In this document: positions 1 through 7,275 of the stretch, piece by piece | Layout of the letters: each line of letters begins with the position of its first letter | Numbering within the stretch: the first letter of the stretch is position 1 | Assembly: GCA_013388855.1 (NCBI GenBank) | Contig: JACAEM010000001.1 | Location: forward strand, 57,543 to 121,542 | Direction: 5' to 3' | DNA length: 64,000 nt | Source of the DNA: Chloroflexota bacterium | GTDB lineage: Bacteria > Chloroflexota > Anaerolineae > Anaerolineales > Villigracilaceae | Notes under the pieces: model-generated | Databases searched by the model: none | What the model was told of the DNA's origin: nothing | What the model saw: the letters and a program-made list of their open reading frames with translations, nothing else | Program-made: the position numbers and the translations under genes

Positions 1-2
1 CA

Positions 3-749
3 ATGACCAAACGACTGATTTCCATCCTCCTCTCTGTAGTTGCCTTTCTTATCGGCTGGCATATATTCACGCGTTATGGAGATATTCCTGAGTTTATTCT
101 GCCATCACCGTTTAGTGTCTGGAATCGTTTCCTGCAAGCCGTAGGGGACGGAAGCCTGCCCTATCACACCGGTATTACCCTGCTTGAAATTGTACTGGGA
201 CTCCTTGCCGGGGTCCTGTTCGCGACCGTGGTCGGATACATCCTTGCCAAATCACGCACACTGGAGCGGCTCCTTTCGCCGTACATTGTGGCGAGTCAGG
301 CCATTCCCGTCGTGGCAATTGCCCCATTACTGGTAATCTGGTTCAAGGACGGGATCCTCTCGAAGGTGACCATTTGTGCCCTAATTGTGTTCTTTCCGGT
401 GCTGGTGAACACGATTGTCGGTGTGCGCGCCGTGCCGATAGCCCTTTACGATTTGATGAATTCACTCCATGCCACGCGTGCGCAGATTCTCTGGAAGGTG
501 GAAGTCCCGGCATCCCTGCCAATTTTTCTCGGCGGGTTGCGGATTGGCGCCACGCTGTCGGTCATCGGCGCAATCGTTGGCGAACTCGTCAGCGCCGAGC
601 AGGGATTGGGATTCCTGTTGCAGTTGGGCGATTTCCAATATGACACGGCGATGGTCTTTGTAGCGGTCTTTACGTTGATCGCGCTGGCGTTGATGTTATA
701 CGGCATTGTCACGCTATTGGAAAAGCGGTTTTTGAAGTGGCAAAATTAA
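3..749 (+). CDS. ABC transporter permease (nitrate/sulfonate/pyrimidine-type)
   Basis: Inner-membrane permease of an ABC importer of the BPD_transp_1 superfamily. The 248-residue product has about six hydrophobic segments and, near residues 165-200, the cytoplasmic EAA-type loop that docks the ATPase (around EVPASLPIFLGGLRIGAT). Its length is normal for the SsuC/TauC/ThiX group. It is the first gene seen of an operon with a lipoprotein receptor and an ATPase downstream. The substrate cannot be read from the sequence; taurine, alkanesulfonate and thiamine-pyrimidine importers share this fold. The start lies 2 bases inside the window, so its own signals and any upstream operon partner are missing. 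Confidence 0.9.
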   Translation: MTKRLISILLSVVAFLIGWHIFTRYGDIPEFILPSPFSVWNRFLQAVGDGSLPYHTGITLLEIVLGLLAGVLFATVVGYILAKSRTLERLLSPYIVASQAIPVVAIAPLLVIWFKDGILSKVTICALIVFFPVLVNTIVGVRAVPIALYDLMNSLHATRAQILWKVEVPASLPIFLGGLRIGATLSVIGAIVGELVSAEQGLGFLLQLGDFQYDTAMVFVAVFTLIALALMLYGIVTLLEKRFLKWQN

Positions 750-750
750 C

Positions 751-833
751 GTCATTGCGGGAGGGTGTGACGACGAAACAACTCTCAACGTAATCGGGGG
801 ATGGGGGCGGAATTGCACCGCTCTCGCAGTGAC
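751..833. repeat. Degenerate copy of dispersed GTCATTGCGAG palindromic repeat
   Basis: It begins GTCATTGCGGGAGG and ends CTCTCGCAGTGAC, so its outer ends are near-complementary. It is a worn copy of the element seen better preserved at 10378-10461 and 56199-56280. It fills the gap between permease and receptor genes without interrupting either. Confidence 0.6.
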
Positions 834-854
834 GGATATTGAAAAGGAGATTTC

Positions 855-1835
855 ATGTTTCGCAAAGTAGTTTTGATCATGTTTGGGATGGCAATCGCTC
901 TGTCGGCGTGCGGCAGCCCTCAGTCCATGAATGAGGCGGGCGCGTTAACGAAGATCAGTCTGCCGCTGGGATACATCCCCAATATCCAGTTCGCGCCGTT
1001 ATATGTCGCCGTTGAAAGAGGGTATTTCAGAGATGCCGGTTTCGAGGTCGAGTTTGATTACAAGTTCGAGACCGATGGCGTGGCGCTAGTGGGCGCGGGT
1101 GAAATTCCGTTTGCGGTCGTTTCCGGGGAACAGGTATTGCTGGCGCGCGCCAAAGGACTGCCCGTGACATACGTGGCGGCGTGGTATCAGCAGTACCCTG
1201 TTTCGGTTGTGGCAAAAAGCGAAGCGAATGTTTTGGTCCCGCAAGACCTGAAAGGAAAGAAAATTGGTCTGCCTGGTCTGTTCGGCGCAAATTATATTGG
1301 TTTGCGTGCATTGTTGGCTGCGGGCAGACTTGGTGAAAGTGATGTGACGCTCGACGCGATCGGTTTCAATCAGGTGGAAGTGATGGCAGCCGGTCAGCAG
1401 GATGTGGTGGTGGGATATACGGCAAATGAACCGATCCAACTGCGCACACGCGGCATTGCCGTGACCGAACTGCGTGTGGCGGATTACGCCAATCTCGCCG
1501 CGAACGGGATCCTTACCAGCGAGAAGGTTATTGCAGAAAATCCTGACATGGTGCGCGCGTTTGTCGGCGCGTTCCTCAAAGGGTTGAAGTATACAATCGA
1601 GAACCCGGAGGAAGCCTTCCAGTTGAGTGAGCCGTACATCCCAAACTTCGCCGACCTGGACCCGGCTTTGCAGAAGCAGATCCTGGCAACATCCATTGAG
1701 CAATGGAAGGCGGACCGCCTTGGCTATTCCGACCCGCAAGCCTGGGAGAACATGCAGACCGTCCTGTTCGATATGGGACTGCTTTCCGAAAAACAGGATT
1801 TAAGCAAAGCCTTCACCAACGAATTCGTTCCGTAA
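855..1835 (+). CDS. ABC transporter substrate-binding lipoprotein (NMT1/THI5-like)
   Basis: Extracytoplasmic receptor of the importer. A short signal peptide ends in a lipobox (LSAC, Cys19), so the protein should be lipid-anchored outside the membrane. The body has the NMT1/SsuA type II fold signature: an early YIPNIQFAPLYVAVERGYF stretch followed by the F-A-V-V-S-G-E-Q segment that lines the cleft in this family. NMT1-like proteins bind thiamine pyrimidines, alkanesulfonates, taurine or nitrate; the sequence does not decide between them. The start is backed by AAAAGGAGATTTC just before the ATG. The 326-residue length is typical. Confidence 0.9.
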   Translation: MFRKVVLIMFGMAIALSACGSPQSMNEAGALTKISLPLGYIPNIQFAPLYVAVERGYFRDAGFEVEFDYKFETDGVALVGAGEIPFAVVSGEQVLLARAKGLPVTYVAAWYQQYPVSVVAKSEANVLVPQDLKGKKIGLPGLFGANYIGLRALLAAGRLGESDVTLDAIGFNQVEVMAAGQQDVVVGYTANEPIQLRTRGIAVTELRVADYANLAANGILTSEKVIAENPDMVRAFVGAFLKGLKYTIENPEEAFQLSEPYIPNFADLDPALQKQILATSIEQWKADRLGYSDPQAWENMQTVLFDMGLLSEKQDLSKAFTNEFVP

Positions 1836-1880
1836 CTCCAACGTGCCAGTTACAAGTTGTAATTGGCGCTTCCGTGTCGA

Positions 1881-2627
1881 ATGATCCGCACTCCCATCCT
1901 TACCATCCGCAACCTGACCGCCGTGTTCCCCAACGACAACGGAGGATTACACGCGCTCGATGCCATTACCTTCGACGTACGTCCGCGGGAATTTGTATGC
2001 GTATTGGGCCCATCAGGTTCGGGCAAAACCACACTGTTGCGCATCCTTGCCGGATTGATCAAACCTACCTCCGGTTCTTTCACATTTGGTCACGGCGAAC
2101 AACCCAGCATCGGCATGGTCTTTCAAGGATCGAACCTGATGCCGTGGCGCACAGTAATCGAGAACATCAAGCTTCCCTTGGAAATCAGGAGTGTGCCGGA
2201 GCAAACGGCTATTGCTCAGGCCCATGAGATGATCGAGCTGGTAGGATTGCAGGGATTCGAAGACGCGCTCCCCCATGACCTCTCCGGGGGGATGGCGCAG
2301 CGCGTGGCGATTGCGCGGGCGCTCATCCATGACCCCGACCTGCTCCTGCTCGATGAGCCGTTTGCCTCCCTCGATGCGATGACCCGCGAACGTATGTGGA
2401 CGGAGCTCTCGCGTATCTGGCAAATGCGGCAGAAGACGGTCATCATGGTGACGCACTCCATCAATGAGTCACTGTTCTTGGCAGATCGCGTTCTGGTGCT
2501 GACACAGCGCCCCGGCAGAATAAAAATGGATATGGAAGTTGATATTCCACGTCCAAGGAAGGATGATATTCGCTATACTCTGCATTTCGGTAAACTCGCC
2601 AGACAATTACGCGGGGCGATTATGTAA
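1881..2627 (+). CDS. ABC transporter ATP-binding protein (SsuB/TauB-like)
   Basis: Cytoplasmic ATPase that drives the importer encoded just upstream. All nucleotide-binding motifs are present: Walker A GPSGSGKTT near residue 43, ABC signature LSGGMAQRVAIARAL, Walker B LLLLDEPFASLD and the H-loop THSINES. I chose the ATG at 1881 (MIRTPILTIRNL), which aligns with family starts; an in-frame TTG at 1863 would add six residues but lacks a clear ribosome site. The permease-receptor-ATPase order and same-strand spacing support one operon. Confidence 0.9.
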   Translation: MIRTPILTIRNLTAVFPNDNGGLHALDAITFDVRPREFVCVLGPSGSGKTTLLRILAGLIKPTSGSFTFGHGEQPSIGMVFQGSNLMPWRTVIENIKLPLEIRSVPEQTAIAQAHEMIELVGLQGFEDALPHDLSGGMAQRVAIARALIHDPDLLLLDEPFASLDAMTRERMWTELSRIWQMRQKTVIMVTHSINESLFLADRVLVLTQRPGRIKMDMEVDIPRPRKDDIRYTLHFGKLARQLRGAIM

Positions 2628-2717
2628 CCACTGCTCCAGAGCATCGCATGTTTCATTTTGTGAGGGTACTTCGGTATAACTTGACATAGAACATTTGTTC
2701 CACTACAATCCTTCCTA

Positions 2718-3122
2718 ATGTCCATACTGGAATTTTTGTTGAAATGGATGGGCAAACGTGGAAAGCCCGGTCCCCGCGTGTACGAGATCGACGAAGGATT
2801 GCAAATGGCGCTTTCCACACTTGCCCGTCAGGAAGGTCGCCCCGAACGCGAACTGGTCCCCGAGCTTTTGTCCACCGGGTTGAGCAGATATCGCTCGTTG
2901 GAGGAACTTTGGGTCAAATGGGAATCCCTCACTCCGCGTGAGCGGGATATTGTCGCGCTCACCTGCCTCGGGCTGACCAACCGGCAAATCGCCGCGAAGT
3001 TGTCTCTTTCCCCGGATACGGTCAAAACACATATCCGAAACGTATTATTTAAATTTGGCGTGAACAGCAAACTGGAATTGCGCCAGATCTTGGATGGCTG
3101 GGATTTTGGCGGCTGGATATAG
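2718..3122 (+). CDS. Small LuxR-type HTH transcriptional regulator
   Basis: A 134-residue DNA-binding protein. The C-terminal half, residues about 70-130, is a complete LuxR/GerE helix-turn-helix (LTPRERDIVAL, then GLTNRQIAAKLSLS and TVKTHIRNVLFKFG). There is no receiver domain and no conserved Asp; the N-terminal 65 residues are basic and then helical and match nothing I recognise. It may act without phosphorylation or form part of an orphan regulator. It is followed by a clear intrinsic terminator, so it is probably monocistronic. Confidence 0.8.
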   Translation: MSILEFLLKWMGKRGKPGPRVYEIDEGLQMALSTLARQEGRPERELVPELLSTGLSRYRSLEELWVKWESLTPRERDIVALTCLGLTNRQIAAKLSLSPDTVKTHIRNVLFKFGVNSKLELRQILDGWDFGGWI

Positions 3123-3157
3123 TTCACCCCATGGGTTAATCCAAGTTTCACCCTTTA

Positions 3158-3184
3158 AATCCCCCGCCGGGGGATTGTTCTTTT
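3158..3184 (+). terminator. Intrinsic terminator after LuxR-type regulator
   Basis: AATCCCCC-GCC-GGGGGATT forms a perfect 8-bp stem followed by GTTCTTTT. Confidence 0.8.
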
Positions 3185-3248
3185 AACACGGATAGGCTAC
3201 TTTGAGAGCCGTAAACGGAAGGTTCGTTCGGTTTTCAAGGAAGCGATA

Positions 3249-3677
3249 ATGATGCTGTCAGCTCATCCTGTCCGTGCATTCTTTATTTACGCACACAGCG
3301 ACAAGAAAATCGTTCACAGACTCCATGCCCGCATGGTTCGGGATGGAGTCAATACCTGGCTGGATACGGAAAACCTCCAGCCCGGGCAGGACTGGGCATA
3401 CGAGATCCGCCGGGCAATCTTGAAATGCGATGTAATCATCGTCTGCTTATCGCGCGCATTTAACGAGCGGCGGGGATACCGCCATGAGGAGTTGAGACTT
3501 GCGCTCCGCAAAGCGAGCCTCCTTCCGCGCGACGAGGTCTTTATCGTACCTGTCCGGCTCGAAAAATGTGTCATGCCCGATTCTCTGCGCCGCCTGCATC
3601 GCGTGGATGTTTTCGAACGGGGCGGGTACAGGATATTGATTCGCACTCTGCGGGGGAAAGCCGAATCAAACCGTTGA
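3249..3677 (+). CDS. Stand-alone TIR domain protein
   Basis: A 142-residue protein that is nearly all TIR domain (TIR_2 type). It opens with the beta-A strand AFFIYAHSDKKIV, then the region GVNTWLDTENLQPGQDWAYEI (box 2-like) and the alpha-C region RRGYRHEELRLAL, whose Glu occupies the place of the catalytic Glu of NAD-cleaving TIRs. Bacterial TIR proteins either hydrolyse NAD/make cyclic ADP-ribose signals in immunity or act as scaffolds; nothing here decides which. There is no transmembrane segment, no fused sensor and no obvious partner: the neighbours are a LuxR regulator behind a terminator and pcm. ATG at 3249 or 3252 are both possible; AAGGAAG precedes them. Confidence 0.8.
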   Translation: MMLSAHPVRAFFIYAHSDKKIVHRLHARMVRDGVNTWLDTENLQPGQDWAYEIRRAILKCDVIIVCLSRAFNERRGYRHEELRLALRKASLLPRDEVFIVPVRLEKCVMPDSLRRLHRVDVFERGGYRILIRTLRGKAESNR

Positions 3678-3726
3678 CGTTCGGCGTATAATTTTTATGC
3701 AGCATCTTTCGCGGGAGGGTGTCGTG

Positions 3727-4365
3727 ATGTGGGATTTTCGTGAGGAACGAAAAGACATGGTGGAGCGCCAGCTTCAGGGGCGCGGGATCAGCAACCGGCT
3801 GGTGCTGGATGCGTTCGAGGCGGTACCGCGCCATCTCTTTGTGCCGGACGAGTTGCAGTTCCGGGCATATGAGGATTGCCCGTTGCCCATCGGGTTCAGA
3901 CAGACGATTTCACAGCCATTTATTGTCGCGTACATGCTCCAGATGCTGGATCTGACCGGTGTGGAACGCGTCCTCGAAGTGGGAACCGGCTCCGGCTACC
4001 AGGCGGCGATTCTTTCCAGACTGTCGCGGGAGGTGCATACCATCGAATTGATCCCCTCCCTGGCGGACCGCGCCGCGAAGGTCCTTGCCGACCTTGGCAT
4101 GGTGAACGTTCATGTTCACATTGGGGATGGGGCGATAGGTTGGGCTGAAGCCGCACCGTATGATGCGATCGTCGTCAGCGCTGCGGCGACGCATGTACCG
4201 GGGAGCCTGCTCGAGCAATTGAACGACCCTGGGCGCATGATTCTGCCTGTTGGAGAGAGCGGGCGTCAGGAGTTGGAATTATGGACGCGTGAGGGGGATA
4301 CCTTTCAGCATGAAGCATTACTGCCAGTCGCGTTTGTCCCATTACGCAGCAGGGATGGAATGTGA
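3727..4365 (+). CDS. pcm: Protein-L-isoaspartate O-methyltransferase
   Basis: SAM-dependent repair methyltransferase that methylates isoaspartyl residues in damaged proteins in the cytoplasm. The PCMT fold is clear: RHLFVP near the N-terminus, PLPIGFRQTISQPFIVAYML (the family substrate loop), the SAM motif VLEVGTGSGYQAAIL and PYDAIVVSAAA. About 212 residues, typical length. I chose ATG 3727 because GGGAGGG lies 8-9 bases upstream; an ATG at 3697 is in frame but sits 4 bases after a -10-like TATAAT (3687-3692), and would then be the first codon of a near-leaderless mRNA. Confidence 0.93.
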   Translation: MWDFREERKDMVERQLQGRGISNRLVLDAFEAVPRHLFVPDELQFRAYEDCPLPIGFRQTISQPFIVAYMLQMLDLTGVERVLEVGTGSGYQAAILSRLSREVHTIELIPSLADRAAKVLADLGMVNVHVHIGDGAIGWAEAAPYDAIVVSAAATHVPGSLLEQLNDPGRMILPVGESGRQELELWTREGDTFQHEALLPVAFVPLRSRDGM

Positions 4366-4371
4366 CCTTTG

Positions 4372-5364
4372 CTACCTGGCGTGATTCTCGTTGGATGAAT
4401 TGCCCTTCTTGAGCCGTTTTTGTTCATACATGATTGCATCCGCCTGGGAAAGGACCGTGTCGATGGTGAAGGTGGAATCCAGATCGATCTGAACGACCCC
4501 CAAACTGAAGGACAGGTTGTACCCGCGCACGGATTGAAGGTTGTAGGCGTCGACATTGCTTTGCAAACGCGCCTGGATGGTGGCGATATCCTTTTCCGTG
4601 GCGTCGATTGTCAGAACGACAAACTCATCTCCGCCCATGCGCCCAATCACATCCGAATCACGGAAGGTTTCGGTCAAAATGCGGACGAAATGCGTCAGGG
4701 CAAGGTCTCCTTCGGTATGCCCGAAGGTGTCGTTGATGTTCTTCAGGCAGTCCATATCGATGTACAAGAGACACAAAGGATGCCCGGCGCGCCGGGCGAA
4801 TTTCAGCAGCCCAGCCGCCAGGATCAGGAAGCCGCGCCGGTTATTCAGGCCGGTCAGTTCATCGGTCAGCGAGAGGTTCCGCAGGCGCTCGTTGGCGCTC
4901 TCCAGTTCCTGGTTCTTTTGGTAGAGTTTATCGGCGAGCAATTGCAAATGTTCACGCTGGAGTTGTCCGGTCTGGGGCAGGCGTGAGGGAGTGGTCGGCT
5001 TTTTGAGCGCCTCATGAACCGCCCGAAGGATTTCCTGCGGTTCAGCCGGTTTCCCGATGATCTGCCGGACACCGGTCGCTTCTGCCAGTTTTCGTACTTC
5101 CGCTTCCATGTAATTGGCGGTCTGGAAGATGACCGGGACCCCTTCCAGCAGGGGCTCGGCGCGCAGACGGCGTACCAGCGTGAAACCGTCCACGCTTGGC
5201 ATGAGCACCTCGGTAATGATCAGGTCGGGAAGTTCGGCGCGCGCCAGTTCCAGCGCTTCTGCTCCGTCATGAGCTTCCAGGAGGCGGTGGTCAAAGTCGC
5301 TTAGAAGGGTAACGAATGACCGTCGGTCTGTTGGGTTGGTATCGACGATGAGGATGGTTGACAT
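4372..5364 (-). CDS. Receiver-GGDEF protein (diguanylate cyclase) with Glu at phosphoacceptor
   Basis: Probable c-di-GMP synthase. Residues 1-120 are a CheY-like receiver, about 125-160 a helical linker (coiled coil, QLLADKLYQKNQELESANERL), and about 160-325 a GGDEF domain. The catalytic motif is intact (GRMGGDEFVVL) and a product-inhibition I-site RDSD lies five residues before it. The receiver is odd: the residue that should be the phosphoaccepting Asp is Glu52 (LIITEVLMP), and the acidic pair near the N-terminus is VDT rather than VDD; the conserved Lys (GKPAEP) remains. A Glu here often mimics phosphorylation, so activity may not need a kinase. Convergent with pcm, 6 bases apart. Confidence 0.88.
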   Translation of the reverse strand: MSTILIVDTNPTDRRSFVTLLSDFDHRLLEAHDGAEALELARAELPDLIITEVLMPSVDGFTLVRRLRAEPLLEGVPVIFQTANYMEAEVRKLAEATGVRQIIGKPAEPQEILRAVHEALKKPTTPSRLPQTGQLQREHLQLLADKLYQKNQELESANERLRNLSLTDELTGLNNRRGFLILAAGLLKFARRAGHPLCLLYIDMDCLKNINDTFGHTEGDLALTHFVRILTETFRDSDVIGRMGGDEFVVLTIDATEKDIATIQARLQSNVDAYNLQSVRGYNLSFSLGVVQIDLDSTFTIDTVLSQADAIMYEQKRLKKGNSSNENHAR

Positions 5365-5556
5365 GAACCTGTTTTCCCTTGGGTTTTTCCACAGTTAAGC
5401 GACACGATATGCAGTCGCTGTGGACTGTAATAAAATGTAACAAAAACTTGTGAAATTCAAGTATAAATCATAGCACAATTCACAAAATCCCACTTGTGCT
5501 TGTCCTTGCCTGGGCGTTTGAAAATACCCTTTGAAACTTGCAATTGGGCGGAAGGC

Positions 5557-7266
5557 TTACCCTGAAAATGGAAATTGGTCCAGTAAATCCCAGCGTTCTG
5601 GTTCCTTTTGCACAGTCCACTCAAAGCGGCTTACGGTAAATGTGATTCCACTGCTGGCGCCAAACTTTGGATCTTTAATCTGGGGAGAAGCATTTTCCGA
5701 TAATTCGACAATCTTCACATGCGGCAACCAGTCCTGAGCTTTGTAGGGATAGCTTTCGCATCCCAATTCCTGGGCGATCCGGCTAATGTCGATGTACATG
5801 GTTTCCAAAAAGGTGTTCTTTTCCGCCAGCAGCCACAGTCGTCCCTGTTGGTTATTGATGTTCATCCTGGCGATATGTTTGACTTTTATCTCGAATGGAT
5901 GTAACGTTCGGGAATATTCTTCAAGGCGTTTTTTCAAGGCGCCATAGTCCTTTACGTTGCGAATGGCTTGCACGGTCAGATGCAGGTCGAGGATGGGCGT
6001 GCCTTCCACAACGCGGGCAGTCTCCTCGGAAAGCTGATACAGCCGGGTATAGTCTTCGCTTTCGGGTCTGACGATAATGAAGGTGGACCTGCCATTTGAA
6101 CTGAACATTTCCGTGCTTTCTATGTCTTTCAACCTGTTCTTGTAAAGGTTGACATGGGCCTCCGCAGAATTCCTTCCGACACCGTAATTCCATGCCAGCA
6201 GACCGCGGTGCAGGTCGTTTTGCCAGGCGGTGCAGAGCCTGGCTTCCAGTTCTGCTACATCGTCTTTCTTCGATACGATTTTGAATTCGTCGCCTGCACG
6301 CTCGGACCGAAACAGTAAAAAGCCTTCATCTTTCGGAAAATGCTTAATAAGTACGTTCGAGAACCGCTTTAGGTCCTGGTCTATGGCGGCGCTCCCATAC
6401 CGGGAGTTCCCCTCGTGCATATTGAGCATATCCGTCAACGCCACGCTTTTTACGACCGCACCTTCCAGGTACCATTTCGCTCCGAGTCCGTTGAGCGCGC
6501 CTGTCAGGGGTTCTCTTGTGATGATGCTCTCCACGATGCTTTTGGTGATCTTCACCTGCTCGGTCGCCTGCTGCTCGATGGTGGCGGGCAATGCGAACGA
6601 GCAAATTGTATCAATAAGCCTATCGTAAGGCATATTAAACTCATTCCAACTTTGATAACTGCTGCTTTCCTCCATGTGTCGTGGAATTTCAGAATGACTC
6701 TCCAGAATGGTCTGCCGGATCACCACGGGACGGAAGGTCTTTCGCTGTTTTTGCAGTTCGTTTTCCGCCTCGGTTTCTGTAAGCCCCACGCCAAAATCCC
6801 ATGTCAACAGCGAATCCATTTCCTGGTTTGCGTATAGCTTTGACAGAAGCCGCTTCATTTCGTGCGGCGTTTTGGATGTGGAGAAAATTCTGAACTCGTC
6901 GCTGCCCGGCGAACGACGGACGAAATCCCCCTTGTCGATTGTGAAAATGGACATGAACTGATATGCCAGTTTATGCAACTCTGAATCCACCACGGACACG
7001 CCGTACACCTTATTCGCCTGCCGCAAATCGTAGATATCGATCTTTGCCATGCCCTTGATGATTTCGGCGGGAATCAGCCATTTTCCCGCCCGCGCGTTCA
7101 GGGCATGGGTGATCGAATCATACAATGCCAGATGTTTGGCGTTCTTCTCAATGCCAGACAGGATTCCTTTTAATTGCTGGAACTGGGTTTCCGAGATCGG
7201 CAATGCATGGAATAGATTCTCCAGTTCCTTGAAGGATTGCAGGAAAATCTTCAGTTCGTTATCCAT
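5557..7266 (-). CDS. Tandem GGDEF-like domains fused to a 2H phosphoesterase
   Basis: A 569-residue cytoplasmic protein of unusual build. Residues about 45-180 and 245-400 are two divergent GGDEF-type palm domains: each has the entry motif (LYDSITHALNARAG; EPLTGALNGLGA), the metal-binding Asp strand (MAKIDIYD; VALTDML), a degenerate signature (GSDEF at 121-125; AGDEF at 324-328) and the following WDFGVG / WNYGVG strand. Residues about 420-565 look like a 2H phosphoesterase with HLTV at 429 and HVKI at 516; the second motif has Lys where Ser/Thr is usual. The acidic residues needed for metal binding are kept in both palms, so nucleotide cyclisation is possible but unproven. It is the last gene of an operon with an NB-ARC ATPase (9 bases upstream). 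Confidence 0.75.
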   Translation of the reverse strand: MDNELKIFLQSFKELENLFHALPISETQFQQLKGILSGIEKNAKHLALYDSITHALNARAGKWLIPAEIIKGMAKIDIYDLRQANKVYGVSVVDSELHKLAYQFMSIFTIDKGDFVRRSPGSDEFRIFSTSKTPHEMKRLLSKLYANQEMDSLLTWDFGVGLTETEAENELQKQRKTFRPVVIRQTILESHSEIPRHMEESSSYQSWNEFNMPYDRLIDTICSFALPATIEQQATEQVKITKSIVESIITREPLTGALNGLGAKWYLEGAVVKSVALTDMLNMHEGNSRYGSAAIDQDLKRFSNVLIKHFPKDEGFLLFRSERAGDEFKIVSKKDDVAELEARLCTAWQNDLHRGLLAWNYGVGRNSAEAHVNLYKNRLKDIESTEMFSSNGRSTFIIVRPESEDYTRLYQLSEETARVVEGTPILDLHLTVQAIRNVKDYGALKKRLEEYSRTLHPFEIKVKHIARMNINNQQGRLWLLAEKNTFLETMYIDISRIAQELGCESYPYKAQDWLPHVKIVELSENASPQIKDPKFGASSGITFTVSRFEWTVQKEPERWDLLDQFPFSG

Positions 7267-7275
7267 TATTAGTGA

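Noticed and set aside
1863..1880. TTG start for the ABC ATPase
   Set aside because: No ribosome site, and six extra residues not found in the family; ATG 1881 is better.
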